From Pseudomonadota bacterium (GTDB lineage Bacteria > Pseudomonadota > Gammaproteobacteria > Steroidobacterales > Steroidobacteraceae): a stretch of DNA of 21,159 bases. Below the pieces are notes generated by a model, which was not told the DNA's origin, made no database searches, and worked only from the letters and a program-made list of their open reading frames with translations. The stretch spans positions 1-21,159 of the forward strand of contig JAEWBG010000063.1 in NCBI GenBank assembly GCA_023391335.1, written 5' to 3'. Numbering within the stretch: the stretch's first letter is position 1; each line of letters opens with the position of its first letter. Position numbers and translations under genes: made by a program. Of the stretch, positions 1 through 5,760 are shown piece after piece.

Positions 1-111
1 CAAGCTCATTTAGATCGCATTGCCCATCGACTCAACGGCCGACCTCGTGAGACATTGCAGTTCCAAACGCCAGCAGAAAAGCTGGCAGAAAGTGTTGCGC
101 TGATCAGTTGA
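1..111 (+). CDS. IS30-family transposase, C-terminal fragment (cut by window edge)
   Basis: Thirty-six codons and a TGA (109-111) remain, read in frame from base 1. The peptide contains RIAHRLNGRPRETLQFQTPAE, the 'LN.RPR..L.F.TP.E' signature found at the C-terminus of IS30-family DDE transposases. In complete members this follows the catalytic domain. The start, helix-turn-helix and DDE residues lie upstream of the window, so whether the gene is intact is unknown. A second identical 3' end lies at the other edge in reverse orientation. Family assignment rests on this motif alone, but the motif is distinctive. Confidence 0.85.
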   Translation, partial: QAHLDRIAHRLNGRPRETLQFQTPAEKLAESVALIS

Positions 112-120
112 GCCGGCCAC
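1..120 (+). mobile_element. Right (transposase 3') end of an IS30-family insertion sequence
   Basis: The first 120 bases match, base for base, the reverse complement of 21033-21152, and the two copies diverge immediately outside that span. That sharp edge is the evidence that the element ends at about 120, nine bases past the transposase stop codon. The terminal GTGTTGCGCTGATCAG stretch is the likely terminal inverted repeat, overlapping the end of the gene. The left end of the element lies outside the window, so its length, its other repeat and any target duplication cannot be read. Confidence 0.8.
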
Positions 121-245
121 ACAAAGAGCACATAGACAAGCCCAAGATCACAAAGAACAGAATGGCCGCACAGAACGCAGAAATGAGTGTTGAGGTGATG
201 GGGTGATGGGGTGATGGTGAGAGCGCTTCGCGCGTGAAGCGTGCA
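121..245 (+). repeat. Composite intergenic repeat: CACAAAG module, GCCGCA-AGAACGC module, GTGATGGG array
   Basis: The gap between the IS30 end and hicA has no convincing gene. It starts with ACAAAGAGCACATAG and CACAAAGAACAG strings (121-161) and then a variant of the GCCGCAGAGAACGC module (about 164-180). Next come near-perfect 8-base units GTGATGGG at 195-202 and 203-210 with partial units to 220, and the self-complementary-looking AGCGCTTCGCGCGTGAAG (223-240). The same modules recur in other gaps: the GTGATG array and GCG-rich hairpin on the opposite strand at 14120-14166, and a relative at 17812-17860. Confidence 0.65.
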
Positions 246-310
246 GGTGCCGACGAACTGAGCGATGTGGCCGAACTGGGGCTGTGGAAGGAACTCCGGA
301 CAAACAGGCG

Positions 311-496
311 ATGGCGAGTCAGCGGAGCGGGGAAGCGGTTCGGTTGCTGGACTTCAGCTTCCATTTTGCTGCTTGCCATCGGCAGTTCAAGCATCCCACC
401 AAGGTTGGCCGAGTCACAATCGCGAGAAAGCCAAGCGATGATTTGGCTCCGGGCAGGCTCAGCAGTAGTCTCAAACGATCAGGAGTTAAGCGATAA
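311..496 (+). CDS. hicA: HicA-like mRNA interferase toxin, N-terminus degenerate
   Basis: The C-terminal two thirds of this 61-residue reading frame fits the HicA family: HRQFKHPTK, then VTIARKPSDDLAPGRL and SSLKRSG. HicA toxins are small dsRBD-fold RNases that cleave mRNA and are neutralised by HicB. The partner follows 11 bases later in the usual toxin-antitoxin order. The N-terminus is abnormal. After GEAVRLL the usual acidic-GW segment is missing or scrambled, about four residues short, and the usual GSH before the second basic residue reads ACH. The catalytic-type histidine is kept but the preceding glycine is lost. The ATG at 311 gives the normal family length; a GTG at 284 is also open. 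Function is doubtful and it may be a decaying toxin. Confidence 0.6.
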   Translation: MASQRSGEAVRLLDFSFHFAACHRQFKHPTKVGRVTIARKPSDDLAPGRLSSSLKRSGVKR

Positions 497-507
497 GGTC
501 AGGGCCC

Positions 508-786
508 ATGCGCTATGCAATCGTAATCGAGAATGCCGGTGGCAGTTACTCGGCCTACGTTCCGGATCTTCCGGGATGTGTGGCGACAGGTGCCACCGTA
601 GAGCAGGCGGAGCAGGCAATTCGGCAAGCTATCGAGCTTCATCGTCAAGGCCTACGCGACGATGGATGTGAAATTCCGCAGCCATCTAGCAGAGTCGATT
701 ACATTGAGGTTCTACCTTCAGTTCACTTCCCAGCCTTTGGCGCGACGTTTCAGCTCAGAGCGGATAGCGCGGCTGATCGTGCATGA
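508..786 (+). CDS. hicB: HicB family antitoxin with atypical C-terminal extension
   Basis: Residues 1-68 fit a short HicB antitoxin with a partial RNase-H fold: MRYAIVIENAGGSYSAYVPDLPGCVATG, TVEQAEQAIRQAIELH, and IPQPSSRVDYIEV. In the family HicB binds and masks HicA and often represses the operon. Most short HicB proteins stop just after the YIEV-type strand. This one runs on for about 22 more residues (LPSVHFPAFGATF...), and the last 37 bases overlap the convergent racemase gene. The extension looks like read-through after loss of the normal stop. No separate helix-turn-helix or ribbon-helix-helix domain is visible. Confidence 0.85.
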   Translation: MRYAIVIENAGGSYSAYVPDLPGCVATGATVEQAEQAIRQAIELHRQGLRDDGCEIPQPSSRVDYIEVLPSVHFPAFGATFQLRADSAADRA

Positions 787-1442
787 ATCTTCGCCGTGTC
801 GAACAGCGGGACAGCAGAATCTTGCTGATCGATCAGCATCGCGATCTCCGTGCATCCGAGAACGATCGCCTGAGCTCCGAGTGCAACCAGGTCTGCGATG
901 ATCGAGCGATATTCCTCTCGCGAACTCGATTCGATTCTGCCGACACAAAGTTCGTCGTAGATGATCCGATGTACGCGCTCGCGTTGTGCCTCATTCGGAA
1001 TGAGCGCTTCGATTCCATGCCGCTGACGCAGCCGATCCTTGTAGAAGTCCTGCTCCATCGTGAAGCGGGTGCCGAGCAAACCAACGTTCGAAAATTGAGC
1101 TGCCTTTAACTCTTCGGCGAGGCAGTCGGCGATGTGCAGTATCGGCAGAGCAACGGCTCCTTCGATCGCGGGTACCACCTTGTGCATCGTGTTGGCGCCG
1201 ATGACGAGAAAGTCAGCACCGGCTCTCTGCAACGATTGAGCTGCGTCTGCCAACAAGCGCCCCGCTGTGTCCCAATCACCCGATCGCTGCAAAGCCTCGA
1301 TCTCATGAAAGTCGACGCTGTAAAGAACGATCTTGGCGGAGTGCAGTCCGCCTAGACGATCTCTGATCGTCTCGTTGATCTCGCGATAGTAAGGGATGGT
1401 CGATTCCCAACTCATTCCGCCGATGAGGCCGATGATTTTCAT
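750..1442 (-). CDS. Aspartate/glutamate racemase family protein (YgeA/RacX-like)
   Basis: The 230-residue product opens with MKIIGLIGGMSWESTIPYYR and aligns from end to end with what I recall of E. coli YgeA, including GGLHSA, VDFHEIE, LGTRFTMEQDFY and LGCTEIAML. These cytosolic, PLP-independent racemases normally use two acid/base residues on opposite faces of the substrate. The second, Cys197 in LGCTEI, is present. The first, in the xNTMH motif, is Ala83 (GANTMH); classical members have Cys and E. coli YgeA has Thr there. The protein may therefore be a one-sided or altered-specificity enzyme. A GGAG sits five bases before the ATG at 1442. The 3' end overlaps hicB tail to tail. Confidence 0.88.
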   Translation of the reverse strand: MKIIGLIGGMSWESTIPYYREINETIRDRLGGLHSAKIVLYSVDFHEIEALQRSGDWDTAGRLLADAAQSLQRAGADFLVIGANTMHKVVPAIEGAVALPILHIADCLAEELKAAQFSNVGLLGTRFTMEQDFYKDRLRQRHGIEALIPNEAQRERVHRIIYDELCVGRIESSSREEYRSIIADLVALGAQAIVLGCTEIAMLIDQQDSAVPLFDTAKIHARSAALSALS

Positions 1443-1540
1443 GCGTGCTCCGGGTCTATGTACCCATCATCCGGACGCGACGCGGGCGCCACAAGTGACA
1501 GCTGGTCGTTAAATACAGAGAACAGAGCAAGAATCTATTT

Positions 1541-1563
1541 GCCGCAGAGAACGCAAAAAAGAA
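1541..1563 (+). repeat. Dispersed GCCGCAGAGAACGC repeat, copy 1
   Basis: This 23-base string is repeated exactly at 20089-20111. A looser version lies near 164-180. It starts GCCGCAGAGAACGC and continues into an A-rich tail. Strings of this kind occur in intergenic DNA of several soil proteobacteria in my general experience. No function is assigned. Confidence 0.8.
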
Positions 1564-1823
1564 GGTATGGGCGAGAAGTCGAGTCCGGCGCAACTCCTGC
1601 GTCCGAGCGTGTTCGAGCTGCGGCGATCAGTACATTGGGCGCGGTTGAATGCCATGTCATCTCGCACCCCGGACGCCGTGTTATCTACAGGTCGCGGCTA
1701 AACATGTTTATGCAACAGGCAGTTGTGAGTACAACGTGCGACATGTTATCTAGCGGGTCAAGTTTCATCTCGCATTCGCGTGTGTGTGAAAACAAGTTAG
1801 GCAATGAGCATGGCAGCTTCTGC

Positions 1824-1828
1824 GGAGG
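1824..1828 (+). promoter_or_regulatory. Ribosome binding site that fixes the thioesterase start
   Basis: GGAGG lies four bases before the ATG at 1833. It is the only strong Shine-Dalgarno match in the open frame that runs back to 1458, so it selects 1833 over the longer upstream starts. Confidence 0.75.
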
Positions 1829-1832
1829 ACAC

Positions 1833-2249
1833 ATGTCAAAGACGCCCGCCATTTATAGGAGCACGCATCGCATCAAGTTCTCCGACCTTGACCCCTATAA
1901 ACACATGCGTACCGCGATGTACTCCGCTTACTACATCGATCATCGGATGAGTGCGCTGCGCGAACAGGCGGGGTGGGACTTAAAGACGCTTGAGCGTTTG
2001 CCTTTCATGGCATTCGTAAGGAGGCTGAATATTGAGTTCATACGGCCTGTTGTCGGAGATCAAGAGATATCCATCGCCTCGTTCGTTCGTGAGTTCAGTG
2101 GCCCCGACGCACATATCGAGTGCAGCATGTCGGACGACAGTGATAGGGTCATGTCTAAGTGCAACATGGTTGTGGCTTATGTCGATAAGAACACAAATAG
2201 ATCGGCGGACTGGCCTGCCGACGTCATGGATCTATTCTTCGATAAATAG
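1833..2249 (+). CDS. Hotdog-fold acyl-CoA thioesterase-like protein (4HBT family)
   Basis: The 138-residue protein has the pattern of small 4-hydroxybenzoyl-CoA-type thioesterases: an N-terminal strand (THRIKFSDLD), the hotdog helix (HMRTAMYSAYYIDHRMSAL), then FIRPVVGDQEISIASFVREF and a closing strand (KCNMVVAYVD). Such enzymes hydrolyse acyl-CoA or acyl-ACP in the cytosol, usually as tetramers. The catalytic aspartate position in DLDPYKH is kept (Asp20). The normally conserved NN after the histidine (GHVNNAxY) reads RT, so substrate binding may differ. Length is normal. It heads a run of small same-strand genes. Family placement is fairly sure; the substrate is unknown. Confidence 0.75.
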   Translation: MSKTPAIYRSTHRIKFSDLDPYKHMRTAMYSAYYIDHRMSALREQAGWDLKTLERLPFMAFVRRLNIEFIRPVVGDQEISIASFVREFSGPDAHIECSMSDDSDRVMSKCNMVVAYVDKNTNRSADWPADVMDLFFDK

Positions 2250-2425
2250 GCTCGGTGCGCCGCGTACAACCGTGGTAAACGCAAGGGTACGGAGATCCGA
2301 CAAGGCAACGCACATGACCGAGCGCAGGGAGACGGCGGGTGCTTGGTAACGTGGTCGATAAACCTTTGCGGTCTTCTTCCAAGCGACAGAAAGCAACTAA
2401 TGCAAGCGTCTTCGACGGTGGCTGG

Positions 2426-2917
2426 ATGAATTCCACTAACGAGTTCGCCGAGCAGTACACGAAGAAGGAACGCCTGAGGTTCGTGTTGGTGGGGCTAATC
2501 GTCGGCAGCGCATTCATGTTGGGTTGGGAAGCGTGGGTGTTGCCTCGTTGGACGGAGTTTGTTCGAACGTCTCCCTGCCATGAGTTCGCTGGAGTCAGTG
2601 GCGTTACGTTGGTGTTCTACTCGCTTTTCGTGGGACTGCCGCTGTCATCAGCGTTACTGGTGGCCGCGGTGACGACACGGCGTGGGCTAAAAATCCTTCG
2701 CGATCGGCAGGATCCATACAGAGGCGAGAAGGTGCTGCGGCCCACGAGAATTAAGCGCGGACCAGCAGCTGTCAGATCGGGCTGGATCAACATAGTGGTG
2801 CCTTTCGTATTCGTGGCGATTGCTGGGTGGGGAGCGGCCGAAGCTCGAAAACTGTCCAGCGGCTTCGATGCGACCAAGTTCGACTATTCGCAGTGCAAAG
2901 ACGACGCACTTCACTAG
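2426..2917 (+). CDS. Small integral membrane protein of unknown function
   Basis: I do not recognise a named family. From ATG 2426 the product is 163 residues. It has a charged N-terminus (NEFAEQYTKKERLRF) and hydrophobic segments near residues 18-36, 58-82 and 122-138, separated by a basic loop (TTRRGLKILRDRQDPYRGEKVLRP). The tail is hydrophilic and contains Cys. The frame is open further upstream to a GTG at 2339, but that extension is polar, low in hydrophobics and looks non-coding. The next membrane-protein gene starts five bases after the stop, which argues for co-transcription and perhaps a shared job in the inner membrane. The start is uncertain because no good ribosome site is visible. 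Confidence 0.6.
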   Translation: MNSTNEFAEQYTKKERLRFVLVGLIVGSAFMLGWEAWVLPRWTEFVRTSPCHEFAGVSGVTLVFYSLFVGLPLSSALLVAAVTTRRGLKILRDRQDPYRGEKVLRPTRIKRGPAAVRSGWINIVVPFVFVAIAGWGAAEARKLSSGFDATKFDYSQCKDDALH

Positions 2918-2922
2918 TCCGT

Positions 2923-3327
2923 ATGAACTTCGCAATTGGAATTCTGTTGGCAATACTCGTCGGTGGGTCCGCCACTTGGATTGGTCTCGATCGCGACCGA
3001 GCGCTCTATCCGGTCGTGATGATCGTGATCGCGTCGTATTACGTGTTGTTCGCAGTGATGGGTGGCACATCTCAAGTGCTTCTTATTGAGCTGGCCATTG
3101 GGCTCGGATTTGTTGCTCTCGCGGTCATCGGATTCAAGTTGAGCTTGTGGCTAGTGGTTGTTGCGCTCGCTGCGCACGGAATATTGGATCTCGCACACCC
3201 GCACCTCTATGCGAATCCCGGCGCTCCGGTCTGGTGGCCCCAGTTCTGTATGGCCTACGACCTCGCGGCCGCGGCGTACTTGGCTTGGCTGCTGGCAAGC
3301 AACAGATTGAAGCCAAGTGCGCGTTGA
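2923..3327 (+). CDS. Small polytopic membrane protein, possibly DUF6010-like
   Basis: The 134-residue product is almost entirely hydrophobic, with about four to five transmembrane segments starting at residue 2. The distinctive part is the C-terminal third, with HGILDLAHPHLYANPGAP, VWWPQFCMAYD and a last membrane segment. A histidine- and aspartate-containing 'HGxxDxxHPxxxxNPGxPxWWPxFCxAYD' pattern recalls the DUF6010 group. I state that from memory and with caution. The start is the ATG five bases after the previous stop; an upstream-open frame to 2827 overlaps the neighbour and was rejected. Function is unknown. Confidence 0.65.
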   Translation: MNFAIGILLAILVGGSATWIGLDRDRALYPVVMIVIASYYVLFAVMGGTSQVLLIELAIGLGFVALAVIGFKLSLWLVVVALAAHGILDLAHPHLYANPGAPVWWPQFCMAYDLAAAAYLAWLLASNRLKPSAR

Positions 3328-3520
3328 ACGGATCAAATCGGCTCGGCTTGAGTGGGTAAAAGCTCAGGTGCTCCCTTCCGATCTTCCTCGTTGAACGGGG
3401 GAAAGGGCCCGAGTGTCCCGCTCCGTGCGTCAGTCATATTTCCATTCAAGTGTCGGTCTACTTCCGTGCATCTATGTGTCTGCTCGACGCGGCAGCGTCA
3501 TCATCAACGCACGAACCGAC
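3328..3520. other. Non-coding spacer before the GNAT gene
   Basis: No gene is supported in these 193 bases. The stretch near 3455-3485 (CTTCCGTGCATCTATGTGTC) looks like a worn copy of the CTCCGTG-type dispersed repeat. The GNAT frame is open upstream to 3413, but the extra residues do not look like protein. Confidence 0.4.
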
Positions 3521-3991
3521 ATGAATCCCTCCGAAGTTTTGATTCGAGACGCGCGTCGTGAGGACGTGACTGCAATCTCGGTTCTCATCGAGGAGTTCTC
3601 GCGCTACATGAGGGACTTGGGTGATGCGACTGAGCTCAAGCTGGATGCGGATGCATTGGCACGCGACGGTTTCGGTGAAACCCCCGCGTTCGGCGGCATT
3701 GTCGCGGAGTGTTCGGGAACGATTGTCGGATTCTTACTGCATCACCCGGGCTACGACACCGATGCAGCAGCGCGCTTGCTGTTCGTCGTTGACTTGTACG
3801 TTAAGAGCACGTTTAGAGGTCGCGGCATTGGAGTCGCGTTGATGGATGCGGCACGTGAAGTCGCGATGCAATCAGGTGCGAAGCAGCTTGTGTGGACGGT
3901 CGACAAACGAAACGTATCTGCACGAAATTTCTACGCGTCGTTGGGCGCGCGCTGTGTCCACGATCTGGACTTGATGTACATGGATGCCTAG
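3521..3991 (+). CDS. GNAT family N-acetyltransferase
   Basis: The 156-residue protein is a single GNAT domain. It has the N-terminal strand-helix IRDARREDVTAISVLIEEF. Motif A is VVDLYVKSTFRGRGIGVALM, with the pyrophosphate-binding RGRGIG at residues 99-104. Motif B is KRNVSARNFYASLGAR, residues 129-144. It should transfer acetyl from acetyl-CoA to an amine; the acceptor is not predictable from sequence. The ATG at 3521 puts the first beta strand eight residues in, as usual for the family. No clear Shine-Dalgarno is present. It is followed after 41 bases by an alpha/beta hydrolase gene on the same strand. Confidence 0.88.
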   Translation: MNPSEVLIRDARREDVTAISVLIEEFSRYMRDLGDATELKLDADALARDGFGETPAFGGIVAECSGTIVGFLLHHPGYDTDAAARLLFVVDLYVKSTFRGRGIGVALMDAAREVAMQSGAKQLVWTVDKRNVSARNFYASLGARCVHDLDLMYMDA

Positions 3992-4032
3992 TCTTCTCTC
4001 TGTTTGGTGGTCTATTTTTCAAAGCTCTGAAC

Positions 4033-4602
4033 ATGAGACGACAAGTGCTCTTCATCCAAGGTGGCGGCGCTGGCACCCACGACGAATGGGATAACAAACT
4101 CGTTGAGAGCCTGCAGCGCGAACTTGGCCCGGAATACGAAATCCGTTACCCGCGCATGCCCGACGAAGACGATCCGCACTACGCGAGTTGGAGGCCGACA
4201 CTACAAGCCGAGCTTGCGAGCTTGAATGAAGGTGCAGTGCTGGTCGGGCACTCGATCGGCGGAACGATACTGGTTAACGTGGTCGCAGAAGCGGCTGCCA
4301 CAGAGCGGTTCAGTGCGCTGATCTTGATTGCCGCACCGTTCGTGGGAGAAGGTGGTTGGCCGAGCGAGGAGTTTGGATCGCAGGAGAATCTCGGCGCGAA
4401 GCTTCCTGGAGATCTGCCCGTTCACATCTTTCACGGCCTCAACGATGAAACCGCGCCGCCATCCCATGCGGATCTCTATGGGCGTGTCATCCCGCAAGCG
4501 CGAGTTTATCGGGTCGCCGGCAGAGACCATCAGTTCAACAACGACATGAAAGAGATTGCGTCGGCTATTAAGGGCCTCTCGCAACAATCTGTGCGTTCTT
4601 AA
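4033..4602 (+). CDS. Alpha/beta hydrolase, RBBP9/YdeN-like serine hydrolase
   Basis: The 189-residue size, the N-terminal VLFIQGGG strand-loop, YPRMP, and the nucleophile elbow VGHSIGGT (Ser74) fit the compact RBBP9/YdeN (DUF1749-like) hydrolases. The rest of the triad is probably Asp138 in HGLNDETAP and His166 in GRDHQF. There is no signal peptide, so it should be cytosolic. The substrate is unknown; family members act on small esters or amides. The ATG at 4033 is chosen because the family starts at this strand, and the open frame upstream to 3892 overlaps the GNAT gene. The stop is separated by one base from the next start. Confidence 0.85.
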   Translation: MRRQVLFIQGGGAGTHDEWDNKLVESLQRELGPEYEIRYPRMPDEDDPHYASWRPTLQAELASLNEGAVLVGHSIGGTILVNVVAEAAATERFSALILIAAPFVGEGGWPSEEFGSQENLGAKLPGDLPVHIFHGLNDETAPPSHADLYGRVIPQARVYRVAGRDHQFNNDMKEIASAIKGLSQQSVRS

Positions 4603-4603
4603 A

Positions 4604-5263
4604 ATGCGATTACTTATCCCGTTGATATTCGTTTGGAGCGCGCACGCAGTCGCACTGGATTGCGACGTTGCATCGGTTAAGCCGAATCAGAACGTCGTGA
4701 TCTATTTGCATGGGGCGATTGTCACTGGTTCAGGTGGTCGGCCGATTAGTCCTGAGTACGGGCCCTACGAATATCGTCAAATCCTAGAGCGATTCCGAAA
4801 TGACGGCTTTGCGGTGTTCAGCGAGATTCGAACCAACGATTCTAATCTGCAGGCGCATGCGGATGTCGTCGCTGAATGTGTGCGTTCGCTTGTTGTACAC
4901 GGGGTCGCCGAACGGCGCATCACCGTGGTCGGTGCGTCACGCGGCGGCGTGATTTCAAGTTACGTATCTGCTGCACTGCCGATGCGCAACGTCAGCTACG
5001 TGATTATCTCCGGGCTTGGTGACCAAGAATCGCAAAGCGATCTAACTTTGCACGGTCGTGTCCTTTCTATTCACGATGCGAGCGACAAATTTCATATCGT
5101 GCCAGAGCACTACCAGCGGCAATCGGACGCGACTGAATTCAAGATCGTCGTAACGCACACGGGCTTAGGCCACGGGCTGCTCTTTACGCCGAATGACGCT
5201 TGGTATCTGCCCGCGAAGGAGTGGATCACGCGCCAGCGCCGGGTTGTGACGAGTGACGGGTGA
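4604..5263 (+). CDS. Secreted alpha/beta hydrolase
   Basis: The 219-residue product begins with a Sec-type signal peptide (MRLLIPLIFVWSAHAVA, cleavage near residue 17-18). It continues with the hydrolase strand NVVIYLHGAIV, the nucleophile elbow VVGASRGGV (Ser112), a likely acid in SIHDASD (Asp158 or Asp161), and a C-terminal GLGHG histidine (His190). It should be an exported esterase- or lipase-like enzyme of unknown substrate. It starts one base after the preceding hydrolase gene, so the two are almost certainly translated from one message. The last six codons (VVTSDG) and the stop lie inside the GTGACGG repeat array, so the tail is repeat-derived. Confidence 0.82.
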   Translation: MRLLIPLIFVWSAHAVALDCDVASVKPNQNVVIYLHGAIVTGSGGRPISPEYGPYEYRQILERFRNDGFAVFSEIRTNDSNLQAHADVVAECVRSLVVHGVAERRITVVGASRGGVISSYVSAALPMRNVSYVIISGLGDQESQSDLTLHGRVLSIHDASDKFHIVPEHYQRQSDATEFKIVVTHTGLGHGLLFTPNDAWYLPAKEWITRQRRVVTSDG

Positions 5264-5286
5264 CGCGTGTGACGTGTGAGGTGTGA
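5246..5286 (+). repeat. Heptamer GTGACGG tandem array overlapping the hydrolase stop codon
   Basis: Units GTGACGA, GTGACGG and GTGACGC are followed by drifting GTGTGACGTGTGAGGTGTGA. The same heptamer appears on the other strand at 20323-20350 and 17927-17942. Because a seven-base unit shifts frame each time, the array puts TGA in all three frames of this strand; the upstream gene stops at the first one met in its frame. Confidence 0.85.
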
Positions 5287-5356
5287 TCCGAGCGGACTGC
5301 AGCTTCCCTCGCTTGCGGGAGAAGGCCGGGGCTCGAATGCCAGTACGCGCATCGAC

Positions 5357-5402
5357 ACCCTCTCCCTAACCTCCCCCATCGAGGCCCCATCGAGGGGGAG
5401 GG
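5357..5402. repeat. REP-like CCCTCTCCC...GGGGGAGGG palindrome
   Basis: An eight-base stem CCTCCCCC (5370-5377) pairs with GGGGGAGG (5394-5401). The loop contains a tandem duplication of CCCATCGAGG. Sequences of the form CCCTCTCCC..., with CGAGGGGGAGGG or GCGGGAGAGG, are widespread intergenic palindromes in proteobacteria. There is no T tract, so it is not a classic terminator. Confidence 0.75.
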
Positions 5403-5584
5403 AACAAGAAAATGACTTCGTGCGAGATTCGGATGCCAGCGGCATGCCTTTGACTCTGTGCGGCGTCTGATATCTTTATTTTCGCCACGAATCTGTGGTC
5501 ACGTGTCGCGAGTCAGAACGCAGTTGGTAGCGACGCTGAGCCACCCATCACACCTCACACGTGCAGCGGGCACATTCATCCGAT

Positions 5585-5603
5585 CTCCGTGCTCTCCGTG
5601 GAG
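5585..5603 (+). repeat. CTCCGTGCTCTCCGTG dispersed repeat, copy 1
   Basis: Sixteen bases, CTCCGTGCTCTCCGTG, recur at 20377-20392 on the same strand, followed in both places by a TCCGTGGA-type end. A reverse-strand relative (ACACGAAAGGACACGGAG) lies near 17781-17798. Confidence 0.75.
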
Positions 5604-5688
5604 ATACTGCTTTCGTCCTCTCCTCTTACACTGTGTTCCCAGTGGAGTTCTTTTATCTGCAGCGAAGCTAGAGAGCACAGGATGGCCA

Positions 5689-5702
5689 CCCGCCTACGCG
5701 GG
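5689..5702. repeat. Small CCCGC-CTAC-GCGGG hairpin module
   Basis: The sequence around it, GATGGCCACCCGCCTACGCG plus GGGGCGACGG, has the form of the common 'CCCGCxTxCGCGGG...TGACG' proteobacterial intergenic repeat. A decayed relative, CGTCGTACCCGCGTAAGCGG, lies at 17670-17689. Confidence 0.6.
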
Positions 5703-5760
5703 GGCGACGGATTTTTTGGCTCTGTGCGCTCAGTGGCCTGTGTGTGAGATTCTTATCTGT

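Larger units (their letters stand above)
1443..1832. other. Gene-free gap with one dispersed repeat copy and likely promoter of the thioesterase block
   Basis: No recognisable protein is encoded in this 390-base stretch, although the thioesterase frame happens to be open back to 1458. It carries GGACGCGACGCG (1473-1484) and the GCCGCAGAGAACGC repeat (1541-1563). Both recur in the same order and strand at 20060-20111. TGTTATCTA occurs twice (about 1680 and 1745), and AACATGTT is a short palindrome near 1702. A lone GTTAGGC at 1796-1802 resembles an integron core site but has no partner. The promoter of the downstream block is expected here; I could not fix its hexamers. Confidence 0.5.
5287..5760. 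other. Gene-free, repeat-rich gap between convergent genes
   Basis: No protein is supported in this stretch, which separates two genes that end towards each other. It holds several intergenic modules: CCCTCGCTTGCGGGAGAAGG (about 5306-5325), the CCTCCCCC/GGGGGAGG hairpin (5370-5401), a string at 5558-5571 (CACACCTCACACGTG) related to the GTGACGG arrays, CTCCGTGCTCTCCGTG (5585-5600), and a small CCCGC/GCGGG hairpin (5689-5702) followed at 5712 by six T. These look like debris of repeated insertions or duplications of intergenic elements. Confidence 0.6.

Noticed and set aside
234..671. Long open frame overlapping hicA and hicB
   Set aside because: It is a different frame of the HicAB region. 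The family motifs are in the other two frames.
1796..1802. GTTAGGC, an integron attC core-like site upstream of the thioesterase
   Set aside because: No matching GCCTAAC-type partner or internal attC symmetry within about 150 bases upstream, and no similar site in the gaps at 2250-2425, 3328-3520 or 3992-4032. A single 7-mer is expected by chance.
1458..1832. Upstream in-frame extension of the thioesterase
   Set aside because: It includes a dispersed repeat and lacks protein-like composition. A GGAGG site marks the ATG at 1833, which also gives the normal family length.
5246..5286. CRISPR-like or direct-repeat array
   Set aside because: Units are seven bases with no spacers. This is a short tandem repeat, and no cas gene is present.
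5689..5717. Hairpin followed by TTTTTT as an intrinsic terminator
   Set aside because: The T run starts nine bases after the stem, too far for a standard terminator. The hairpin fits a common intergenic repeat better.
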